Positions 8,507 to 17,597 of a stretch of DNA of 64,000 nucleotides are shown here, piece by piece; within the stretch, counting starts at the first letter, position 1; the number at the start of each line of letters is the position of its first letter. The notes beneath the pieces were generated by a model, which was not told where the DNA came from, did no database searches, and saw only the letters and a list, made by a program, of their open reading frames with translations. Both the position numbers and the translations under genes were made by a program. Source of the stretch: Aquabacterium sp. OR-4 (lineage in GTDB: Bacteria > Pseudomonadota > Gammaproteobacteria > Burkholderiales > Burkholderiaceae_C); the NCBI RefSeq assembly GCF_025290835.2, contig NZ_JAOCQD020000004.1, positions 558,001 to 622,000 on the forward strand, written 5' to 3'.

Positions 8507-11500
8507 ATGAGCTCACAACGCCCCGCGATCCGCCCGGCCGGCCGGCCCCCTGCCTTCCGCGTCACGCGCCTGGCCGCCGCCTGCGGCATGCTGCTGGCCG
8601 GCGCCTCGGCCGCCCAGGCCCAGCAGGCCGCCGCTGCGCCCGCCGCCGCCGCCAGCCAGCCCACGCAGACCGTGGTGGTGAAGGGCATCCGCAAGAGCGT
8701 CGAATCGGCGCTGGCGCTCAAGCGCGAGGCCCATGGCATCGTCGACGGCATCGTGGCCGAGGACATCGGCCGCTTCCCCGATGCCAACCTGGCCGAGGCC
8801 ATGCAGCGCATCAGCGGCGTGGCCATCGACCGCAACAGCCAGGGCGAGGGCTCCAAGATCACCGTGCGCGGCGTCGGCCCTGACTTCAACCTGGTGCTGT
8901 TCAACGGCCGCCAGATGCCGGCGTCCACCATCCAGGGCACCGGGCCGTCCAACTCGCGCGCCTTCGACTTTGCCAACCTGGCGGCCGAGTCCATCAGCGC
9001 GCTCGAGGTCTACAAGACCAGCCGCGCGGCCAGCCCCAGCGGCGGCATCGGCGCCACGATCAACGTCAAGACCACGCGGCCGCTCGAAGACCCGGGCCTG
9101 AAGGCCACCATCGGCCTCAAGACGATGTTCGACAAGTCGAACGAACGCCTGCCCAGCACGGTGAGTGGCGACTCCATGACGCCCGAGGTCTCGGGCCTGT
9201 ACAGCAACACCTTTGCCGGCAACACGGTGGGCGTCGCCCTTGCCGCCAGCTACCAAAAGCGCAACGGCGGCTACAACCAGGTCTCGGTGAGCAACGGCTG
9301 GCGCAGCTTCAAGGGCGCCACCAACGACTGGGGCACGATCCCGCAGAACGGCAGCCCCGGCAGCGAGCGCATCACCAACCGCCCGGGCGCCACCGACACC
9401 TACTCGGTGCCGCAGAACATCGGCTACAGCACCACCGGCGTGCAGACCGAGCGCATCAACGGCCAGCTGACGCTGCAGTACAAGCCCGCCAGCAACATCA
9501 CCACCACGCTCGACTACACGCTGTCGGACTACACCGTGCAGTCCAAGCGCAATGACCTGTCGGCCTGGTTCAACTTCGGGCCGACCACCAGCACCTGGAC
9601 CAATGGCCCGGTGGCCGCACCGCTGCTCTACAAGGAGCTGATCCCCGCCGGCACCAGCGACGTGGCCATGGGCGCGGCGCAGTTCGCCACCAAGACCGAG
9701 CTGCGCTCGCTGGGCTTCAACCTCGAGTGGAAGCTCAGCGACCGCCTGCGCTTCGGCGCCGACCTGCACCAGTCGACCTCCACCACCCGGCCCGACAGCC
9801 CCTACGGCAGCGACGCGGTGCTGGGCAGCGCGGTGTTTCGCCGCGGCGACACCGCGGTGGACTTCTCCAGGGACTTCCCGGTGCTGATGCTGACCAACAC
9901 CAGCGTCCCGGCCTCGGAGCAGCTGGTCACCGGTTCGTCGTTCCGCAGCAGCTACATGAAGGCCGAGATCGACCAGCTGCAGCTCAAGGGCCAGTACCGC
10001 TTCGAGGACGCCTCCAAGCTCGACTTCGGCCTGAGCATGACCACGGCCAACAACCGCACCGCCTACGGCAACGTCGACCGCGGCACCTGGGGCGGCACCG
10101 GCACGCCGGCCGACTACCCCGACAGCGCCTTCCAGTCCGACACCCTGGCCAAGTACTTCAGCCGCATCTCGGGCAGCAACGACCCGCGCATGTTCAACCA
10201 GTGGAACGTGTGGGACTTCAAGACCATCCGCGACGTGGCCGCCAAGGTGGTGGGCGACGAGTCGCAGTTCCTGGCCCCCACCACCTACACCACCGACCGC
10301 CGGGTGAAGGAAGAGTCGCAAAGCCTGTACCTGCAGTACGGCCGCGAGTTCGATCTCGGCACCCAGCCGGTGACCATGAACGTGGGCCTGCGCTACGAGA
10401 GCACCAAGGTCACCTCGTCGTCCAGGGTGCCCATCGCCACCAGCCTGAGCTGGGAGTCCAACAACGAGCTGCTGGTCAAGTACGGCGCCGCGGGCTTCAC
10501 CACGCTGAAGGGCAAGTACAGCCATGTGCTGCCCAGCCTCGACTTCGACACCGACCTCAACGACAACCTCAAGCTGCGCCTGAGCTATGGCGAGACCATC
10601 GGCCGGCCCGGCTGGGGCGACATCCAGGGTGGCCAGACCTTGGCCAACCCGGTGCGCTTTGACGGCGGCACCGGTTCGTCGGGCGATCCCAGCCTCAAGC
10701 CGCTCAAGAGCAAGAACTCCGACATCTCGCTCGAGTACTACTACGGCAAGGCCAGCTTCGTGGCGGTGGGCCTGTTCGAGAAGCGGATCAACAACTACAT
10801 CGGCGTCACCATCCAGAAGTCCACGCCCTTCAACCTGGCCACGCCGATCGGCGGCGCGATGTACCGCGAGGCCGTGGCCAGGGGCTGCGTCACCAGCGAC
10901 GTGACCTGCATCCGCAACTACATCCTGCGCAACTTCAACGGCCAGAACGGCGTCGTCAAGAACGCCGCCGACGATGTCAACGGCAATGCCACCGGCGTGA
11001 TCCCCGGCGTGGCGGGCGATCCGATCGCCAGCTTCAACATCACCATGCCGGCCAACCAGAAGGCGGCCGGGCTGCGCGGGCTGGAAGTCAATGTGCAGCA
11101 CCGCTTCGGCAACAGCGGCTTCGGTCTGGGCGCCAACTACACCGTGGTGGCCTCGGGCCTGAAGTACGACGACGCCAGCCTGGGCGAGCAGTTCGCGCTG
11201 GAAGGCCTGGGCAACTCGGCCAACCTGGTGGGCTTCTGGGAGAACGACCAGTGGCATGTGCGCGCCGCCTACAACTGGCGCGGCAAGTTCCTGTCGGGGC
11301 GCTTCGACAGCGACCGGGCCAACCCGGTCTACACCCAGGCCTACGGCCAGCTCGACGTGAACTTCGGCTACAAGGTCAACAAGAACCTGTCGTTCCAGGT
11401 CGAGCTGCGCAACCTCAACGATGGTGTCATCCGTCTGCACAGCCGCAACGAGCACCAGCTCGAGTACGCCACCCAGACCGGCCGACGCTACCTGGCCGCC

Positions 11501-11518
11501 GCGCGCTACACCTTCTGA
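8507..11518 (+). CDS. TonB-dependent receptor, Xanthomonas/Caulobacter type
   Basis: The 1003-residue product begins MSSQRPAIRPAGRPPAFRVT with a long n-region, a hydrophobic core LAAACGMLLAGASAAQAQ and cleavage near residue 38. The plug begins with TVVVKGIRKSVESALALKRE and contains EDIGRFPDANLAEAMQRISG and ITVRGVGPDFNLVLFNGRQM, hallmarks of the TIGR01782 receptor family. The barrel ends RRYLAAARYTF with terminal Phe. ATG 8507 is preferred because GGAGA precedes it; the alternative start at 8453 would precede the signal and overlap the operators' promoter region. Family members sit in LacI-controlled glycan loci with tryptophan-halogenase-like genes, exactly as here. It should import an oligosaccharide or similar compound. 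Confidence 0.93.
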   Translation: MSSQRPAIRPAGRPPAFRVTRLAAACGMLLAGASAAQAQQAAAAPAAAASQPTQTVVVKGIRKSVESALALKREAHGIVDGIVAEDIGRFPDANLAEAMQRISGVAIDRNSQGEGSKITVRGVGPDFNLVLFNGRQMPASTIQGTGPSNSRAFDFANLAAESISALEVYKTSRAASPSGGIGATINVKTTRPLEDPGLKATIGLKTMFDKSNERLPSTVSGDSMTPEVSGLYSNTFAGNTVGVALAASYQKRNGGYNQVSVSNGWRSFKGATNDWGTIPQNGSPGSERITNRPGATDTYSVPQNIGYSTTGVQTERINGQLTLQYKPASNITTTLDYTLSDYTVQSKRNDLSAWFNFGPTTSTWTNGPVAAPLLYKELIPAGTSDVAMGAAQFATKTELRSLGFNLEWKLSDRLRFGADLHQSTSTTRPDSPYGSDAVLGSAVFRRGDTAVDFSRDFPVLMLTNTSVPASEQLVTGSSFRSSYMKAEIDQLQLKGQYRFEDASKLDFGLSMTTANNRTAYGNVDRGTWGGTGTPADYPDSAFQSDTLAKYFSRISGSNDPRMFNQWNVWDFKTIRDVAAKVVGDESQFLAPTTYTTDRRVKEESQSLYLQYGREFDLGTQPVTMNVGLRYESTKVTSSSRVPIATSLSWESNNELLVKYGAAGFTTLKGKYSHVLPSLDFDTDLNDNLKLRLSYGETIGRPGWGDIQGGQTLANPVRFDGGTGSSGDPSLKPLKSKNSDISLEYYYGKASFVAVGLFEKRINNYIGVTIQKSTPFNLATPIGGAMYREAVARGCVTSDVTCIRNYILRNFNGQNGVVKNAADDVNGNATGVIPGVAGDPIASFNITMPANQKAAGLRGLEVNVQHRFGNSGFGLGANYTVVASGLKYDDASLGEQFALEGLGNSANLVGFWENDQWHVRAAYNWRGKFLSGRFDSDRANPVYTQAYGQLDVNFGYKVNKNLSFQVELRNLNDGVIRLHSRNEHQLEYATQTGRRYLAAARYTF

Positions 11519-11526
11519 CGGGCCAC

Positions 11527-11556
11527 GCAGGAGCGCGCCTTGCGGGCGCCTCCTGC
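11527..11556 (+). terminator. Strong hairpin after TonB receptor gene
   Basis: GCAGGAG pairs with CTCCTGC and, after a one-base bulge, GCGCC pairs with GGCGC around a TTGCG loop, giving a 12-bp stem beginning eight bases after the receptor stop. No U-tract follows, so it may be a weak intrinsic terminator or an mRNA 3'-end stabiliser rather than a classic terminator. Confidence 0.5.
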
Positions 11557-11612
11557 GCAGCGTGTCCGCGGTCCACCGGCTGCGTTTAAAGTGACTGCAT
11601 GACGGTTCTCCG

Positions 11613-13277
11613 ATGGGCCCGACCGTGAACGACGCCATCCGCCACGTGGTGGTGCTGGGGGGCGGCTCGGCCGGCTGGCTGGTGGCCGCTCTGATCGCCG
11701 CCGAGCATGGTGGTGCGCAGGCCGACGGCCTGCGCGTCACGCTGATCGAATCGGCCGAGCAGCCACCCATCGGCGTGGGCGAGGGCACCTGGCCCAGCAT
11801 GCGCGACACGCTGCGCCGCATCGGCCTGCCCGAGACCACGCTGCTGCGCGACTGCGATGCCTCGTTCAAGCAGGGCTCGCGCTTCGATGGCTGGGCCAGC
11901 GGTGCGCCCGGCGATGTCTACCACCACCCGTTCTCGCTGCCGCAGGGCCATGGCGACGTCGACCTGGTCGCGCCCTGGCTGGCCGGCCATGGCGACCAGG
12001 CCTTTGCCACGCTGGTGAGCCACCAGCCGGCGCTGTGCGACGCCGGCCGCGCGCCCAAGCAGGCGGGCACGCCCGAGTACGCCGCCGTGGCCAACTACGG
12101 CTACCACTTCGACGCCGCCAAGTTCGGCCTGGCGCTGCGCACGCATGCGGTGCAGCGCCTGGGCGTGCGCCATGTGGTCGACGAGGTCACGGCCGTGCGC
12201 GCGCACACCGGCAACGGCCGCGCCGGCCAGGTGGCGGGCGACATCGCCGCGCTGATCACGCGCGGGCCGGGCGACCGGGCCGGCGACCAGGCAGGAGATG
12301 GGGCAGGCGACCGGGCAGGGCAGGGCCCGGGCGAGGTGGCGGGCGACCTGTTCATCGACTGCTCGGGCCTGGCCGCGCGCCTGATCGGCCAGCACTACGG
12401 CGTGCCGCTGTGCAGTGCGCGCGAGGTGCTGTTCAACGACCGTGCGCTGGCCGTGCAGCTGCCCTATGCGCAGCCCGACGCGCCGATCGCCTCGCAAACC
12501 ATTGCCACCGCCTGCGCCAGCGGCTGGATCTGGGACATCGGCCTGCCCACGCGCCGCGGTGTGGGCCTGGTCTACAGCAGCGGCCACACCCGCGACGAGC
12601 TGGCCGCCGAGACCTTGCGGGCCCATGTGCAGCGCAGCGGCGGCCCGGCCGACATTGCGCCGCGCAGCATCCGCTTCGAGCCGGGCCACCGCGCCCGCTT
12701 CTGGCAGAACAACTGCGTGGCGGTGGGCCTGGCCTCGGGCTTCATCGAGCCGCTGGAGGCCTCGGCCCTGGCGCTGGTGGAGCTGTCGGCCGCGATGATC
12801 AGCGACGAGCTGCCGGCCACGCGGGCCGACATGGACATCGTGGCGCGGCGCTTCAACGCACGCTTTGCGCACCGCTGGCAGCGCGTGATCGAGTTCCTGA
12901 AGCTGCACTATGTGCTGAGCCGGCGCGTGGACGACACGGCCCACGGCTACTGGCGCAGCCACCGCGACGACGCCACCCAGCCCGAGCGCCTGCGCGAGCT
13001 GCTGCTGCTGTGGCGGCACCGCCCGCCCTACCGGCACGACTTTGAATGCGTGGACGAGGTGTTTCCGTCGGCCAGCTGGCAGTACGTGCTGTACGGCATG
13101 GGCTTTCGGCCGGCACCCGGTGGCCACACCCGGCGCGCCGGGCCGCCGGCGCTGGCCGAGCGCCGCTTTCAAGAGGCCGCCCAGCTGGCGCGCCGCATGC
13201 TGGCCGGCCTGCCCGACAACCGCGCGCTGATCAACCACATCCGCCAGCATGGCCTGGCGGCACTGCCCGCCGCCTGA
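11613..13277 (+). CDS. Tryptophan-halogenase-like flavoprotein 1
   Basis: The 554-residue product has the FAD-binding GGGSAGW motif at residues 16-22 and GVGEGTWP at 54-61. Lys86 in DASFKQGSRF matches the catalytic lysine of flavin-dependent halogenases (PrnA Lys79). The GFIEPLEASAL segment corresponds to the PrnA Glu346 region. The diagnostic WxWxIP motif is altered to WIWDIG, so halogenase chemistry is uncertain. An unusual Gly-Asp-Ala repeat lies at about residues 217-242 (GDRAGDQAGDGAGDRAG). Start ATG 11613 has no strong Shine-Dalgarno site. It heads a same-strand group with SapC, a cupin and a second halogenase-like gene, the arrangement found beside TonB receptors in several proteobacteria. 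A true substrate, possibly the imported compound or an indole, is unknown. Confidence 0.88.
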   Translation: MGPTVNDAIRHVVVLGGGSAGWLVAALIAAEHGGAQADGLRVTLIESAEQPPIGVGEGTWPSMRDTLRRIGLPETTLLRDCDASFKQGSRFDGWASGAPGDVYHHPFSLPQGHGDVDLVAPWLAGHGDQAFATLVSHQPALCDAGRAPKQAGTPEYAAVANYGYHFDAAKFGLALRTHAVQRLGVRHVVDEVTAVRAHTGNGRAGQVAGDIAALITRGPGDRAGDQAGDGAGDRAGQGPGEVAGDLFIDCSGLAARLIGQHYGVPLCSAREVLFNDRALAVQLPYAQPDAPIASQTIATACASGWIWDIGLPTRRGVGLVYSSGHTRDELAAETLRAHVQRSGGPADIAPRSIRFEPGHRARFWQNNCVAVGLASGFIEPLEASALALVELSAAMISDELPATRADMDIVARRFNARFAHRWQRVIEFLKLHYVLSRRVDDTAHGYWRSHRDDATQPERLRELLLLWRHRPPYRHDFECVDEVFPSASWQYVLYGMGFRPAPGGHTRRAGPPALAERRFQEAAQLARRMLAGLPDNRALINHIRQHGLAALPAA

Positions 13278-13321
13278 CCCGTCCACCGTCTCAACCGCCT
13301 CAACCGCTGCCCCCCCGCACC

Positions 13322-14029
13322 ATGACCCACGCCGTCGCGCTCGACCCCGCCCAGCACCAGGCGCTGCGCATCCTCACCAGCCGTGGCGCCGCCTGGGGCG
13401 ACGAGGCCATGTCGGCCCTGGTGGTGCCCAACGAGTTCCGCGCCGTGCAGGCCTGCTACCCGATCGTCTTCGAGCCCACCGCCAACGGCAGCTTCCAGCC
13501 GGTGGCGCTGTTCGGGCTGGAGCCCGGGCAGAACCTGTTCCTGGGCCTCAACGGCTGGGACGCGCCCTGCCTGCCGATGAGCGTGGAGCGCCAGCCCTTC
13601 CTGATCGGCCGGGCCGGCGATCAGCTCAGCGTGCATGTCGACCTGGCGCACCCGCGCATCAGCCAGACCCACGGCGAGCCGGTGTTCGACGCCATGGGCA
13701 TGCCCGGCCCCTACCTCGAGCGCATCACCGCCCTGCTGGGCGCGCTGCACGAGGGCGTGCAGCAGTTGCCGGCCTTCATCGACGCGCTGCTGGCCCACGA
13801 GCTGCTCGAGTCCTTCGTGCTCGACATCACCGATGCCGATGGCAGCACCAGCCGCCTGGCCGGCTACTACACCCTGCACGAGGAGCGCCTGGCCGCGCTG
13901 GATGGACGCGCGCTCACCGCGCTGCACCATGCCGGCCACCTGGCGCTGATCTACATGGTGCTGGCCTCCACGGCGCAGTTTCCGGCGCTGATCGAGCGGC
14001 GCAAGCGCCGCCAGACCGGCCTGGCCTGA
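13322..14029 (+). CDS. SapC family protein
   Basis: The 235-residue protein matches the SapC family (PF07277) in length and in conserved stretches: ALVVPNEFRAVQACYPIVF, FLGLNGWDAPCLPMSVER, PFLIGR, GMPGPYLERITALLGALHEG and a C-terminal YYTLHEERLAALDGRALTAL. SapC was first noted beside surface-array protein genes in Campylobacter, but its biochemical role is unknown. In TonB-receptor loci it repeatedly occurs with tryptophan-halogenase-like and cupin genes, as in this window. It lacks a signal peptide, so it should be cytoplasmic. The start at ATG 13322 follows the halogenase stop by 44 bp; no strong ribosome-binding site is evident. Confidence 0.85.
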   Translation: MTHAVALDPAQHQALRILTSRGAAWGDEAMSALVVPNEFRAVQACYPIVFEPTANGSFQPVALFGLEPGQNLFLGLNGWDAPCLPMSVERQPFLIGRAGDQLSVHVDLAHPRISQTHGEPVFDAMGMPGPYLERITALLGALHEGVQQLPAFIDALLAHELLESFVLDITDADGSTSRLAGYYTLHEERLAALDGRALTALHHAGHLALIYMVLASTAQFPALIERRKRRQTGLA

Positions 14030-14057
14030 GCGGCTGAGGCCGTCCGCGCGCGCCGCC

Positions 14058-14105
14058 ATGCCTGCCATGCCTGCCATGCCCGCGATGACCGCGATGACCG
14101 CGATG
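14058..14105 (+). repeat. Nine-base tandem repeat of start codons
   Basis: Six ATG codons at 14058, 14067, 14076, 14085, 14094 and 14103 are spaced exactly nine bases apart (units ATGCCTGCC then ATGACCGCG). All are in frame with the cupin gene. The repeat can grow or shrink without changing frame and offers several alternative initiation sites. Confidence 0.9.
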
Positions 14106-15116
14106 CGCGAGCTGCACGGCCTGCACGCCGATGCCCTGCCCGAGGCCGTGCTCACCAGCACCCAGCCGCTGCTGCTGCGCGGCCTGGTGGCGCACTGGCC
14201 GGTGGCCCGGGCCGGGCTGCAAGGCCCGCACGCGGTGGCCGACTACCTGCGCGGCTTTGGCGCCGATGCGGCGGTGGGCGTGCTGCTGGGCCCGCCCGAG
14301 ATCGGCGGCCGCTTCTTCTACAACGACAGCCTCACCGGCATGAACTTCCGCCGCGAGGGCGGCCGCCTGGGCCGCGTGCTGGATGCGCTGCTGCAACTGG
14401 CGGCCGCGCCGCCCGGCGCACCACCGCCGCCCGCGCTGTACGTGGGCTCGACCTCGGTCGACAGCTGCCTGCCGGGCTTTCGCGCGGCCAACGATCTGGG
14501 CGACGCCGGCGTGCAGGCGCGCGAGCCGCTGGCCAGCCTCTGGCTGGGCAACCGCACGCGCATTGCCGCGCACTTCGACCTGCCCGACAACATCGCCTGC
14601 GTGGTGGCCGGGCGGCGTCGCTTCACGCTGTTTCCGCCCGAGGCGGTGGCCGATCTGTACGTGGGCCCGCTCGACCTCACGCCCGCCGGCCAGGCCATCA
14701 GCCTGGTGGACATGGCGGCGCCCGACTTCGAGCGCTTTCCGCGCTTTGCCAAGGCCTTGCAAGTGGCCCAGGTGGCCGAGCTGGCGCCGGGCGACGCGAT
14801 CTTCATCCCCAGCCTGTGGTGGCACCAGGTCGAGGCGCTGGAGCCCTTCAACGTGCTGGTCAACTACTGGTGGCGGCAAAGCCCCGCGCAGATGGATTCA
14901 CCGATGGCCACGCTGCTGATGGCCCTGCTGACCCTGCGCGACCTGCCGCCCGCGCAGCGCGAGGCCTGGCGCGCGCTGTTCTCGCACTATGTGTTCGATG
15001 CCGACGGCGACACGGCCGCGCACATTGCGCCGCATGCGCGCAGCGTGCTGGCGCCGCTGGATGCCGGCGGCGCGCAGGCCCTGCGCCAGCAGATCATCAA
15101 GCGGCTCACCCGTTGA
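14058..15116 (+). CDS. JmjC-like cupin (cupin_8) protein
   Basis: The 352-residue protein carries a JmjC/cupin_8 fold signature: His172-x-Asp174 in AAHFDLPDNIACVVAGRRRF and a distal His256 in IPSLWWHQVEAL form the Fe(II) facial triad of 2-oxoglutarate-dependent oxygenases. The FTLFPPEAVADLYVGPLD block is also typical of the FIH-like subgroup. It probably hydroxylates a protein or small molecule in the cytoplasm, target unknown. The N-terminus is unusual: six in-frame ATG codons every nine bases from 14058 to 14103 encode repeated MPA/MTA, so the true start is uncertain. It is part of the halogenase-SapC-cupin-halogenase group, 28 bp after sapC. Confidence 0.88.
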   Translation: MPAMPAMPAMTAMTAMRELHGLHADALPEAVLTSTQPLLLRGLVAHWPVARAGLQGPHAVADYLRGFGADAAVGVLLGPPEIGGRFFYNDSLTGMNFRREGGRLGRVLDALLQLAAAPPGAPPPPALYVGSTSVDSCLPGFRAANDLGDAGVQAREPLASLWLGNRTRIAAHFDLPDNIACVVAGRRRFTLFPPEAVADLYVGPLDLTPAGQAISLVDMAAPDFERFPRFAKALQVAQVAELAPGDAIFIPSLWWHQVEALEPFNVLVNYWWRQSPAQMDSPMATLLMALLTLRDLPPAQREAWRALFSHYVFDADGDTAAHIAPHARSVLAPLDAGGAQALRQQIIKRLTR

Positions 15117-15153
15117 GCCCGCGCGACGCCACCCGCCCCTGAAAACCCCGCCC

Positions 15154-16704
15154 ATGAGCCCTGATACCCCCGCCGCAGCCAGCACGCAGCCCGTGCGCCG
15201 CATCGTCATCGCCGGCGGCGGCACCGCCGGCTGGATGGTGGCCGCCTGCATCTCCAAGACGCTGGGCCAGCTGCTCGACATCCGGCTGATCGAATCGGAC
15301 GAGATCGGCACCGTGGGCGTGGGCGAGGCCACCATCCCCACGCTGCACACCTTTCACGAGCTGCTGGGCATCCACGAGCAGGAGTTCATGGCCGCCACCC
15401 AGGCCACCTTCAAGCTGGGCATCCGCTTCGAGGGCTGGCGCGATGTGGGCGAGGACTACATCCACTCCTTCGGCCTGACCGGGCAGGACCACTGGACTGC
15501 CGGCTTCCAGCACTTCTGGCTGAAGGGCCGCGCCCGCGGCCTGGCGGCCGACTACGGCGCCTACTGCCTGGAGCTGCGCGCCGCCGAGGAAAGCCGCTTC
15601 GCCCACCTGCCGCGCAACGGCCTGAACTACGCCTACCACCTGGACGCCACGCTGTACGCGCGCTTTCTGCGCCAGATGAGCCAGGCCCACGGCGTGCAGC
15701 GCATCGAGGGCAAGATCGTCGAGGTGCGCCAGGCGCCGCCCACGCACCCAGGCGAGCCGGGCGACATCCAGGCCCTGCGGCTGGACAACGGCGCGCTGAT
15801 CGAGGGCGACCTGTTCATCGACTGCACCGGCATGCGCTCGCTGCTGCTGGGCCAGACGCTGGGCGTGGCCTACCAGGACTGGTCGCACTGGCTGCCCTGC
15901 GACAGCGCGGTGGCGGTGCAGACCGCCTCGGTGGCGCCGGCCGTGCCCTATACCCGCTCGATCGCGCACACCTTCGGCTGGCAGTGGCGCATTCCGCTGC
16001 AGCACCGCGTGGGCAACGGCCTGGTGTACGCCAGCCGCGACCTGCCCGACGACCAGGCCGGCGCGGCCCTGCTGCAGCGGGTGCAGGGCGAGGTGCTGAC
16101 CCAGCCGCGCGTCATCAAGTTCACGCCCGGCCAGCGCGAGGTGGTGTGGCGGCGCAACTGCGTGGCCATCGGCCTGGCCAGCGGCTTTCTCGAACCGCTG
16201 GAATCGACCAGCATCCACCTGATCCAGCGCGGCGTGCTCAAGCTGATGCAGCTGTTTCCGCAGCACGGCATCCGCCAGACCGACATCGACGAATACAACC
16301 GCCAGTGCCGCGACGAGATGCAGCACATCCGCGACTTCATCATCCTGCACTACCACGTGACCCACCGCGACGACGTGGCCTTCTGGCGCCACTGCCGCAC
16401 GATGGACGTGCCCGACTCGCTGCGCCACCGCATCGCGCTGTTCCGCGAGACGGCGCGGGTGTTCCGCGTGCCCAACGAGCTGTTTGCCGAGAACTCGTGG
16501 ATCCAGGTGATGCTGGGCCAGGGCATCGTGCCGCAGCAGCACCACCCGGTGGCCGACCTGATGGGCGACGCCGAGCTTGACGGCTTTCTGCGCGAGATCC
16601 GCGGCCGTGTCGAGCGCAGCCTGGGCCAGCTGCCCGAGCATGCCGCGTACGTGGCGCGCTACAGCGGCACGCCGCAGCGCGGGCCGGTCAGCCCCGCGCA
16701 CTGA
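15154..16704 (+). CDS. Tryptophan-halogenase-like flavoprotein 2
   Basis: The 516-residue product keeps all visible landmarks of flavin-dependent halogenases: FAD-binding IAGGGTAGWMVAA at residues 19-31, GVGEATIP at 55-62, Lys87 in ATFKLGIRFEGW, an exact WxWxIP motif (FGWQWRIPL) and GFLEPLESTSIHLI around the position of PrnA Glu346. Relatives of this type beside TonB receptors have been shown to halogenate indoles in vitro, often preferring bromide, but their natural substrates are not settled. Reduced FAD would have to come from a flavin reductase not encoded next to it. ATG 15154 lies 37 bp after the cupin gene; the frame upstream overlaps that gene. Confidence 0.9.
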   Translation: MSPDTPAAASTQPVRRIVIAGGGTAGWMVAACISKTLGQLLDIRLIESDEIGTVGVGEATIPTLHTFHELLGIHEQEFMAATQATFKLGIRFEGWRDVGEDYIHSFGLTGQDHWTAGFQHFWLKGRARGLAADYGAYCLELRAAEESRFAHLPRNGLNYAYHLDATLYARFLRQMSQAHGVQRIEGKIVEVRQAPPTHPGEPGDIQALRLDNGALIEGDLFIDCTGMRSLLLGQTLGVAYQDWSHWLPCDSAVAVQTASVAPAVPYTRSIAHTFGWQWRIPLQHRVGNGLVYASRDLPDDQAGAALLQRVQGEVLTQPRVIKFTPGQREVVWRRNCVAIGLASGFLEPLESTSIHLIQRGVLKLMQLFPQHGIRQTDIDEYNRQCRDEMQHIRDFIILHYHVTHRDDVAFWRHCRTMDVPDSLRHRIALFRETARVFRVPNELFAENSWIQVMLGQGIVPQQHHPVADLMGDAELDGFLREIRGRVERSLGQLPEHAAYVARYSGTPQRGPVSPAH

Positions 16705-16875
16705 GGGCCGCGGCCCCGGCGCCTGGCCGACAGCCAACGCCAGCCAGGTGGGCAGGCCGTGGCCTGAGTCTTCAGGCATTACGACCGCCGGAACCCCGGG
16801 CTTCGGGGGCGCGGGCCACCCGGTCGGCTTGAAACAAACCATCACAACTCAAGGCTGACAACCATTGGATTGAAC

Positions 16876-17490
16876 ATGACGTTTGCCTCTTGCCGCAGCC
16901 TTGTGCTGCTGGCCACTGCCACCTTGCTGGCCGCTGGCCAGGCCCAGGCCGCGTCCGCCGACACGCTTTGCAATACCCTGACCGGCACCAACGGCCTGGT
17001 GACCATCACCGAGTGCTCCGACGGCGCCAGCGGCTACTACAACGTTGCCAACGACTCCAGCGCAACGCTGTTCGGCTTCGCCGTCAGCACCCAGGCCGTC
17101 AACGCGCAGGTGCCCACGCAGGATTTCAGCCTGCTCTGGGCCACGCGCTACTTCTCGCAGGCCGAGTGGGACGGCAACCTGGATCTGTCGCAGTACTACG
17201 GCAGCTTCAGCCAGCTCTTCGGCACCGAGGACGCCGGCGTGTTCTTCTACGTCAACCCGAATCCGGCATCCACCGAAGGCATTGCCGCCGGCACATCGGT
17301 GATGGGCCGGTTCCAGTTCAGCGCGCCGATCGCATCCAACTTCCTGGCCATCGGCCGCAACGACGAAGGCGCGCCCTACGTGCTGTCCCAGAGCCTGGCC
17401 GCGGCCGTGCCAGAGCCGGCATCGGTGGCGTTGATGCTGGCCGGACTGGGCCTGCTGGGCGCCCTGCGCCAGCGCCGCCGCGGTGCCTGA
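16876..17490 (+). CDS. PEP-CTERM exported protein
   Basis: The 204-residue protein begins MTFASCRSLVLLATATLLAA, a Sec signal cleaved after AQAAS, and ends with VPEPASVALMLAGLGLLGAL followed by RQRRRGA. That is the complete exosortase sorting signal: a VPEP motif, a transmembrane helix and a basic tail. The middle is a low-Cys, aromatic-rich domain of unknown function. Such proteins are processed by exosortase/EpsH systems and secreted to the surface or biofilm matrix; the exosortase is not in this window. Start is ATG 16876; an in-frame TTG six bases upstream is less likely. Confidence 0.85.
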   Translation: MTFASCRSLVLLATATLLAAGQAQAASADTLCNTLTGTNGLVTITECSDGASGYYNVANDSSATLFGFAVSTQAVNAQVPTQDFSLLWATRYFSQAEWDGNLDLSQYYGSFSQLFGTEDAGVFFYVNPNPASTEGIAAGTSVMGRFQFSAPIASNFLAIGRNDEGAPYVLSQSLAAAVPEPASVALMLAGLGLLGALRQRRRGA

Positions 17491-17495
17491 CCTTT

Positions 17496-17513
17496 CACGC
17501 GCCAGCGTGTTTT
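17496..17513 (+). terminator. Short hairpin with T-run after PEP-CTERM gene
   Basis: CACGC and GCGTG pair around a GCCA loop and are followed directly by TTTT, six bases after the stop. A second hairpin (TTCGGGGAAT with ATTCTCCGAA, one G-U pair) follows at 17512-17534. Together they are a plausible intrinsic terminator region. Confidence 0.45.
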
Positions 17514-17597
17514 CGGGGAATTTCATTCTCCGAAGATAGGCAAATGCAGCCAAGATAAGAGACATGTTCTCGGTGCCGGAAGTCAAAATTCCGCGCC

